This document shows positions 1 to 11,010 of a DNA stretch of 11,010 nt, one piece after another. A model generated the notes under the pieces. The model was not told the origin of the DNA. It saw only the letters and a list, made by a program, of their open reading frames with translations, and did not search any database. Source of the stretch: Parachlorella kessleri (lineage: Eukaryota; Chlorophyta; Trebouxiophyceae; Chlorellales; Chlorellaceae); contig BBXU01002065.1 in the NCBI GenBank assembly GCA_001598975.1, positions 1-11,010 of the forward strand, written 5' to 3'. The translations under genes were made by a program, and so were the position numbers. The first letter of the stretch is position 1. Every line of letters begins with the position of its first letter.

Positions 1-18
1 ACCCCCCACCCCCACCCA

Positions 19-70
<52 letters not shown>
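1..70. repeat. C-rich/(AC)n microsatellite
   Basis: A C-rich leader (bases 1-20) runs into 25 uninterrupted AC units (21-70). Since the first recognised SDR exon starts near 216, this probably lies in an intron of that gene. Its true length may be misassembled or polymorphic because it sits at the window edge. Confidence 0.97.
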
Positions 71-72
<2 letters not shown>

Positions 73-215
73 CAACCTGCACTGCAAGCTCGTGGTTGCC
101 GAATTACGTTCATATGAAATCTTTCTTATAGGGAGGAGGTATGAATGGATAACGCCTCTGAGCTCGATCATGGATCACTGGCGATCAACTGGCCCACTGG
201 TGCGTCGCCGTGCAG

Positions 216-858
216 GCATCAGCAGGAGGGCTGGCCCAGCAGCATGTATGGCATGAGCAAGGCTGTGGAGGCGGCCTACACTCGGGTGCTGGCTGAGGAG
301 CTGCAGGAAAAGGGGGTGATGGTGAACGCCTGCTGCCCAGGGTGAGTCGGGGTCCGCTCCTTGGCTACTGTTCTGGTTGCATGGTATGCCCCTGTCCTCC
401 CTGCATGACACGGCATCGGTGCTTGCAGACTATGTGTGGTGCGGCTTAAGTATGTTCATGACAGCCAGTGAAACAGGGAGTGTCGCTGTCCACTGTTGGT
501 GCGTCTCGGGAGTTGACCTCTAAGAGGTGTTTTGGGCCACTGACAGAAAGGGATATCCTGTTGTAAGTCATGACACCTGCCTAAGCCTGGAATGGACCTG
601 CCTTGCAACTGACCTCTAAGACTGTAGTTCGCCGCCAAGCCGCTCCCCCAGCGCTTGGTATACCTTGCCCTTGCACGGACTGAGGGTCCTGCCTCGCCCA
701 CTGCTGGGTGCAGATGGTGTGCCACCGACATGACCAGCTGGGGTGGGACCAAGTCGGCTGCAGAGGGTGCAGACACGCCCGTCTGGCTGGCGCTGCTGCC
801 ACCCAGCCAATTTGTCACTGGCGGCTTCTTCAGAGAAAGGGGGCACGAGGACTTCTAA
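216..858 (+). CDS. Carbonyl-reductase-like short-chain dehydrogenase, 3' part (two exons)
   Basis: This is the C-terminal part of a classical SDR most like carbonyl reductase (CBR1-type), a family that reduces carbonyl compounds with NADPH, usually in the cytosol. Exons are 216-341 and 714-858, joined across an intron (342-713, GTGAGT...GTGCAG); stop TAA is at 856-858. The first exon reads HQQEGWPSSMYGMSKAVEAA and carries the catalytic YxxxK (YGMSK). The join rebuilds NACCPGWCATDM, the conserved post-catalytic PGWxxTDM segment, and the last exon gives TPVWLALLPP followed by a short FFRERGHEDF tail, as in CBR proteins. The Rossmann GxxxGxG motif and the catalytic Ser must lie in exons left of the window. 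The acceptor at 214-215 is preferred because the frame is stopped by TGA at 142-144; the next AG, seven bases further in, is possible. The substrate cannot be told. Confidence 0.87.
514..621 (+). repeat. Short direct repeat in SDR intron
   Basis: The 12-mer TGACCTCTAAGA occurs at 514-525 and again at 610-621, both within the SDR intron and 96 bp apart. It may be a trace of a local duplication; no mobile-element ends were recognised. Confidence 0.5.
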
Positions 859-1822
859 GAGGCAACCCTGCTAAGTGTGTGTAAACTCCTATGGCATGCT
901 CAACAGTGGCTTGATCATGGCGCACATCGGCACCATGAGCACAAGCTATTATTTTGAGTGGTGGCAGGGAATCTGTACAGAGGGTACGTTTGTTGATGGC
1001 AATAACCACTGTTTGGGCAGGAGCGGATGCAAGGTACAACCTGCGCTTGCCTCTTTGCTGATCTGCTTCGGGAAAGGAGCTAGTGCAATTGGACCGGCAG
1101 GAACAACTATCCCTGTTGGTAGTGTGTCTGCAAGCTGACCTAGGACTGCTGATGCAGCCTGCAAGGTTTGTCTGGTTGTGAACAGTACCATAGAGCGAAC
1201 TGGGGCGGAGCTGTGACATTCAGGACTGAATGCAACTTATGCATCAAAGGTTTGCGTCACAACTCTTGACCCAGCAGCTCCGTTCCCCTTGATAGCGCGT
1301 GGAAGAGGGTATGCTATTCTCCTCTAACGACACCAGGCACTTTCATTAAAGAAGGCAGACATTGATCTTGCACTGTTAGTGCACTGCAACGACTCTACCC
1401 AGTCAACTAGCACGGTTCGACACAGAGACTACAGCACATGGTACACCGACACACCGTCATAAACGGTCACCTGCCCTACCATGCAGCTCCGCTGTTCCCC
1501 TTCCTGACGCTGCCAACTTCCTGACGCAGCACGGAAACAATTGTACCTGCTGAGGCAGGCCGCCATACACATCCATGCTGGCCAACACCCGGCCGGCCCG
1601 GCCTCTGACACGATTGGACCGCTGTTGACCAACATCCAGGATGAGCTGCACCGACTATTGCCAAGGCAAACCATACTGCTGTGGGCGAAGCTTGTCCACC
1701 AGAGTTGCTGTGCCCTCGAGCACCTGCACCCCCGCCCTTATCCCTTGGGTGACCTAGGCCGACCGCTGCTAAGCGCCGTGTGCAACCACCTCACTGCACT
1801 TTGGCAGCTGGCTGATGCCGAC
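859..1822. other. Intergenic region between convergent SDR and DCN1 genes
   Basis: About 960 bp separate the stop of the plus-strand SDR gene from the stop of the minus-strand DCN1 gene, so both 3'UTRs should lie here. ORFs on both strands are short or antisense shadows without recognisable domains. A small perfect hairpin (TGCACT-gtt-AGTGCA, 1369-1383) is present. No TGTAA was found on the minus strand over this stretch, so the DCN1 3' end is unmarked. No RNA gene or transposon was recognised. Confidence 0.6.
880..884 (+). terminator. Possible TGTAA polyadenylation signal of the SDR gene
   Basis: TGTAA is the common polyadenylation signal of chlorophyte nuclear genes. This copy starts 22 bases after the SDR stop codon, which would give an unusually short 3'UTR, so it may be a chance match. 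Confidence 0.35.
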
Positions 1823-3973
1823 CTACTCCTGCATGCGATCCGAATGGTTGCTGGCTTGAAGATGTTGTGCTCGCATCTGTTCCACAAACTCGTCCAGCAG
1901 GTAGGGCCAGGCGCCAGCGTCATCGTAATTGGAGAAGTCGGGCTTAACATTCTGCACTAATAGGGGTCGCCATTGTGTGCCATTGTTATTGGTTGATACG
2001 AGAGCACGGCCACATAAGGAAAAAACGAGTGCTGGGGCAGACCGCTTACATACCTGTAGGCCATGGAGAGCTAGCTTGCCTAAAGAATGAAACCACCAAC
2101 ACACCGGTGCAGCACATTCCCAATGCCATATCGGATGGCATATTCGCTACCAGAGGATGCAGGCACGGCTAAGACCGAGTAATGGAGCACAACGCCCCCC
2201 TGCAGGCAACCATTAGTGGCTGTCATCGCTAACCCCAGTCGCCCCGCCCAAACCGAGCACTCCTCATGTCCCGTACCAAGGGTTCCCAGCCAGCTATTGA
2301 CAGTCTCCTGCCAGCAAGCATAATCACTGCCGCCACCATGAGATGCACCAAGGGCACTCCCACCTGCATGAAGTCTAGCAGCTGTGTCCACGTGTCCCTG
2401 GAGATGGCCCTCTTATGGTGCTCCGTCAGGAACTCGCACCAGGCGCCAATGTGCTGCCACCGCGAGGGCGGCACCAGCAGCTGCCACATGGCAACACCCA
2501 CATCCAGATGCACACACTTCTGGCCTTTCTCTCTGCAGGCAAACGATGGCAGCAGTTTGCGGTTATGCAGTGCCCACCACAGCCTTGCTCCTACAGCAGC
2601 TCGGGTAGGCACATGGCAAGGCAGCACTGTGCAGTCCCAGGCTCACCCACCTGCTGAAGAGATAAGCGAAGTTGTAGATCTGGCGGAACTTGTCGGGGCT
2701 ATCCATCTCCGCCCGCAAGGAGGGCAGCTTGGCCTTGAGCTTGTCTAAACTGTCAACTCCAAGCTTAGTCAGCCCTGCAAGTGGGAAAGCGCTTCCAGTG
2801 AGATGCGCCTGGTTACGCACCTCCTTCAAATTTGAAGTGATGCAGTGTGCCGGGCTGTCCAAAAATGCATGCTTGCCATATTTGGCCCGACCACAGCACT
2901 ACCACTGCACTCGCAGTATGACCGAAATAGATGTACAAGTAACAGCACAATTCATTGTTCAGCCGCAGAACTACTCATCACTGCATATCTGTGCCTGCCC
3001 CCATTACCAGCAGGCAATCACTCACCCTCCTCAAACTCTTCTCTGCTGTACTCATACATGGCTGCAGCTTTGAAATGCCAGCTGAGTACTAGCATGACTA
3101 TGTCATCAGGCTCCACACCTACAGGCAATAGCAGGTTTAGAGATATCACAATGACCCCCAGCACACCATGCTCTTAGGTCAATTAGATTGGCAACTGCAG
3201 GGGCAGGCAGCCCAGTGGAGCAGACACCACTACAGGTGAGTCCCCCACAACCCACAAACCACTTCTGTCTGTGCCTGGGCAACCTTGCGCCCAACACTAC
3301 CATATTCCAGTCACGCAGAACAGCTGAGCTTCTTTCGTTGTATTGCCACACCAGTGTCCCAATCTGTTGCCTTGCCACAGCAAACATGTGCACCAAGGTA
3401 AAACACCGATATACAGCGCAAACAGCGCTACCCACCAAGATCTTCACAGAGCTTAGCGATGCCCTCTGCCAAGATCTGATCAGAGTCAGGGTCCTTGTAC
3501 CGAAGGTACAGCTTGTGTATGGCATCCCTGCGTCCACCACACCGTTCCTGCCCACACCCATCACAAGTGATAGCAGATATACAGGTTCAATAGTGACAAG
3601 GCACAAATCTCAAAGCCGCTTGGGCCAAGCAAGCAGTGCAACAGCCAGTGTGTTAAAGGCTGCCCAAAGTCTGGGAAGTCGCCAAAACTCCACACATGCG
3701 GCGTTGAAAACTACCCAGTCAGCTAGCACCCAATTGCTCGATTTTAGCAACTGTCTGTGGATATGCCAAGCCGTCTGCCCACCTGTCAAGCCGGCCGCCC
3801 GACCTCAGAGACGCCATGCTAGAGAGGCCGCTGCTGTAGAAGTAGTCTATTGCAGCCTCGACATTCCAGCTGCCCAGCTGCAAGCATTCAACTGCGACGC
3901 GCTGGTCTGCGCCGGTGATGCTAACGAATTGGGACACCTTGTCCTTCTGCTGCTTGTTCAGCGAGCGACTCAT
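1823..3973 (-). CDS. DCN1: DCN1-like (DCUN1D) cullin neddylation E3, six exons, complete
   Basis: DCN1-like proteins are co-E3 ligases that bind cullins and the NEDD8 E2 and promote cullin neddylation, which activates cullin-RING ubiquitin ligases. Exons in transcript order: 3973-3783, 3527-3436, 3118-3026, 2774-2651, 2532-2364, 1951-1823, total 798 nt, 265 aa, stop TAG. All five introns are GT-AG and every phase matches. An N-terminal UBA-like domain (about residues 8-48, with KVSQFVSITGADQRVAVECL) is followed by LDRDAIHKLYLRYKDP and a full PONY/DCUN1 domain (about 70-262), including VEPDDIVMLVLSWHF, YNFAYLF, WCEFLTEHHKRAISRDTW and GAWPYLLDEFVE. Asp213, Ala237 and Asp243 match human Asp211, Ala235 and Asp241, the cullin-binding DAD patch, with identical spacing. 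The length fits the family (human about 259 aa). The start has A at -3, and the next gene upstream, COX17, ends only 81 bp before it. Confidence 0.96.
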
Positions 3974-4054
3974 GCTACCGCTCCCGCTGCCGCCGCAGGT
4001 CCCTGCTCGCTGCTGATGTTTTGTCTCCTACTGTTGAAGGAGGTTCTCTATAGC
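3974..4054 (-). promoter_or_regulatory. 81-bp COX17-DCN1 intercistronic spacer
   Basis: This spacer holds whatever lies between the COX17 stop and the DCN1 start. It has no ATG in any minus-strand frame and no TGTAA, and no promoter element was recognised. It is very short for a separate 3'UTR, promoter and 5'UTR. Read on the minus strand, it ends in a GC-rich CGGCGGCAGCGGGAGCGG stretch just before the DCN1 start. Confidence 0.6.
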
Positions 4055-4418
4055 TTAAACCTGTGGCCAATGTGCAGCAGGACAAGCACATGTTCAGGTT
4101 ATACACAGCACCAGTGGCTGGCTGTGCAACCAGCGCAGTCCGGCGCGACTGCCCAAATACATCGGCACTTGACCCCGAATGCAGTCCAACCAAGGGCGCA
4201 GGCACGCCTGTCCTTCCTGCACAGGGCACACACTTGAAACATTCGGCATCGCACACGGCATACAGCAGCTGGGTTGGTCGGTGCCTCACGTTGAACCCCT
4301 CGGCGCGCAAGCACTTCTTGTGGGCCTCAATCAGCTCCTGGCACTCCTTGGCCTCAGGCCCGTACTGGACGGTGCACGCGTCCCTAGCAGCCTTGGTCTC
4401 AGGGCAGGAACAGCAGAT
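3975..4418 (-). other. Frame left open if COX17 intron 2 is retained
   Basis: The COX17 exon 2 frame has no stop through the whole 229-bp intron 2 (4061-4289) and the spacer beyond it, ending at TAG 3975-3977. Retention would replace the final Val with a roughly 104-residue tail containing a Cys cluster ([11 protein letters not shown]). The stop sits one base before the DCN1 ATG. Whether such an isoform exists is unknown; the tail resembles no family I recognise. Confidence 0.35.
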
Positions 4419-4634
4419 CTGCAAGGCAGCCCAGGTAGCAGACAGACGTTTGAGCACAACCACAGACCTAGGGAGCGCTCTGCTGGGCAGCTCGCAACTA
4501 GAGATGCACAGCACTGCTTTCTCAGCGTGGCGTGGGTGCCTTCCAGAGTGGGATAGTCAGCAGCTCACCTTCTTCCCCGACTTGCCGACCTTGGGCTCCT
4601 CCTTCTTCTTGCCCAGCCACCCAAATAGTCCCAT
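4055..4634 (-). CDS. COX17: COX17 copper chaperone for cytochrome c oxidase, three exons, complete
   Basis: COX17 is the small copper carrier of the mitochondrial intermembrane space that hands Cu(I) to SCO1 and COX11 for cytochrome c oxidase assembly. Exons: 4634-4569 (22 codons), 4418-4290 (43 codons), 4060-4055 (Val plus stop TAA). The product is 66 aa, against 63-69 in human and yeast. The N-terminus [20 protein letters not shown] is short and lysine-rich. Exon 2 begins [15 protein letters not shown] and ends [11 protein letters not shown]. The vicinal Cys24-Cys25 pair is the copper site, and Cys27/37 and Cys48/58 form the twin CX9C helices oxidised by the Mia40 pathway. The last exon was found because the family ends in GF(N/K)V/I-stop; acceptor CCACAG followed by GTTTAA supplies exactly that in phase. 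Start context is weak (T at -3). The gene is divergent from SR140 and tandem with DCN1. Confidence 0.95.
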
Positions 4635-4643
4635 CCAGGCAAA

Positions 4644-4765
4644 CTGCGCGGAGAGATGCGGTCAGCTACTAAAGCTCAGCGCCTTCTTAACACAGGACCA
4701 AGCAGTTGCGAGCAACTGCAGCGTCTGCCTGAGAGCTTTCAGCAAATAAGCATCCGATCACTTAC
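4644..4765 (-). other. Candidate 5'UTR intron of COX17
   Basis: On the minus strand, GTAAGTGATC (4765-4756) is a strong donor. CTCTCCGCGCAG ending at 4644 is a pyrimidine-rich acceptor nine bases before the COX17 ATG. Removing this 122-bp segment also deletes an upstream ATG, leaving a clean leader. There is no protein evidence because it would be non-coding. Confidence 0.4.
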
Positions 4766-5027
4766 GACTGCAAGCCAGTAGTGTTGTATCACGCACCTGT
4801 ATCAACCCGCCGGTACACTTAACGTTACTTATTGGGTGAGCGGGCTAGCCTGGGTCCAAGTTTACAAGGGACAGAGGTACTGCTGTACTGTACTATGACG
4901 GGTTGCAACTGTAGCTCTGCACGCAGGTCAGCGAATGAATATCTGACGTCATGCTGCCACACTGCCAGCATCGCAGGGCCTGATACGGCTGCTTGGACCC
5001 TGCGGACGAGGGAGGGCGGACATCAAC
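4766..5027. promoter_or_regulatory. Shared divergent promoter region of COX17 and SR140
   Basis: Only about 260 bp lie between the candidate COX17 5'UTR donor and the SR140 ATG, so both promoters and leaders must share this space. It contains an inverted CCAAT box (ATTGG, 4831-4835, oriented for COX17) and the palindrome TGACGTCA (4944-4951), the classical CRE/bZIP site. No TATA box was clear. Assignment as a bidirectional promoter follows from gene layout. Confidence 0.55.
4944..4951. promoter_or_regulatory. TGACGTCA bZIP/CRE-type palindrome
   Basis: A perfect eight-base CRE palindrome lies 77 bp upstream of the SR140 ATG, in the divergent promoter region. bZIP factors bind this sequence in animals, fungi and plants; use here is inferred. 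Confidence 0.4.
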
Positions 5028-10769
<5,742 letters not shown>

Positions 10770-11010
10770 GTATGTGACAGTGCCGCGCGGCTGCAGCGCA
10801 ACCGTCTGCCACAGGTGGTGGCAAGTTGGTGGCATTGGCAGCATGAGTACTGTGTCGTACCCTTGCTCGTCGCCTCATGTTCCATCCCCCCATCCCAGCT
10901 GGCAACATGCACAGTGCAGGGGCAGCTCACGCGCTGCATCATGCCCAGCAGCTCTTGCAGTAATATCCCTCCCTGCCTCAGGTCACACGATTGTGGCCCC
11001 ACCACCACCA
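10770..11010 (+). other. Intron 14 of SR140, open at the right edge
   Basis: This begins with a good donor (GTATGT). No following segment translates to the expected continuation of the CID, so the window most likely ends inside the intron. The last 12 bases are (CCA)4, a simple repeat cut by the window edge. Confidence 0.7.

Noticed and set aside
132..138. Possible 7-base microexon (GGAGGAG between TATAG and GTATGA) in the SDR gene
   Set aside because: The splice-like borders are too short to assess, and no protein residue can be tied to it.
1541..1960. 139-codon plus-strand leucine-rich ORF
   Set aside because: It overlaps DCN1 exon 6 and its 3' flank in antisense, and shows no known motif.
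3188..4237. 349-codon plus-strand ORF, the longest open frame in the window
   Set aside because: It runs antisense to DCN1 exons 1-2 and COX17 intron 2, has no recognisable domain, and the minus strand there has homology-supported, phase-consistent exons.

Overview
The window looks like nuclear DNA of a green alga, probably a chlorophyte related to the Chlorophyceae. The genes are split by many short introns (about 120-550 bp), mostly GTGAGT/GTGGG...GCAG. Exons are GC-rich, (AC)n microsatellite sequence is present, and the encoded proteins most resemble plant and algal versions of eukaryotic housekeeping families. The lineage is inferred from style and protein resemblance, not from a database search. 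No bacterial, viral or CRISPR-like features were seen.

Layout, left to right: (1) 1-858, plus strand: the 3' end of a carbonyl-reductase-like short-chain dehydrogenase (SDR) gene, two exons, with an (AC)25 microsatellite in the intron at the left edge. (2) 859-1822: intergenic DNA between two convergent genes, with no convincing gene. (3) 1823-3973, minus strand: a complete six-exon gene for a DCN1-like (DCUN1D) cullin-neddylation E3 of 265 aa. (4) 4055-4634, minus strand: a complete three-exon gene for the mitochondrial copper chaperone COX17 of 66 aa, ending only 81 bp upstream of the DCN1 start on the same strand. (5) 4635-5027: a compact divergent promoter region, probably with a COX17 5'UTR intron and a TGACGTCA palindrome. 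(6) 5028 to the right edge, plus strand: fourteen exons (550 codons, open at the 3' end) of SR140/U2SURP, the U2 snRNP-associated splicing factor called RRC1 in Arabidopsis, with RRM, SURP and the start of a CID domain.

All exon joins were chosen by protein homology and checked for phase. The coding lengths close exactly: DCN1 798 nt, COX17 201 nt, SR140 1650 nt so far. The genes belong to different pathways (cytochrome oxidase assembly, cullin neddylation, pre-mRNA splicing, carbonyl reduction).

The most interesting arrangement is COX17-DCN1. A spliced COX17 message continuing into DCN1 would contain no ATG between the COX17 start and the DCN1 start. The first ATG has a weak context and the second a stronger one, and no TGTAA polyadenylation signal lies between the two ORFs. 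This is the pattern expected of a nuclear dicistronic mRNA translated by leaky scanning. In addition, keeping COX17 intron 2 leaves its frame open until a stop one base before the DCN1 ATG.
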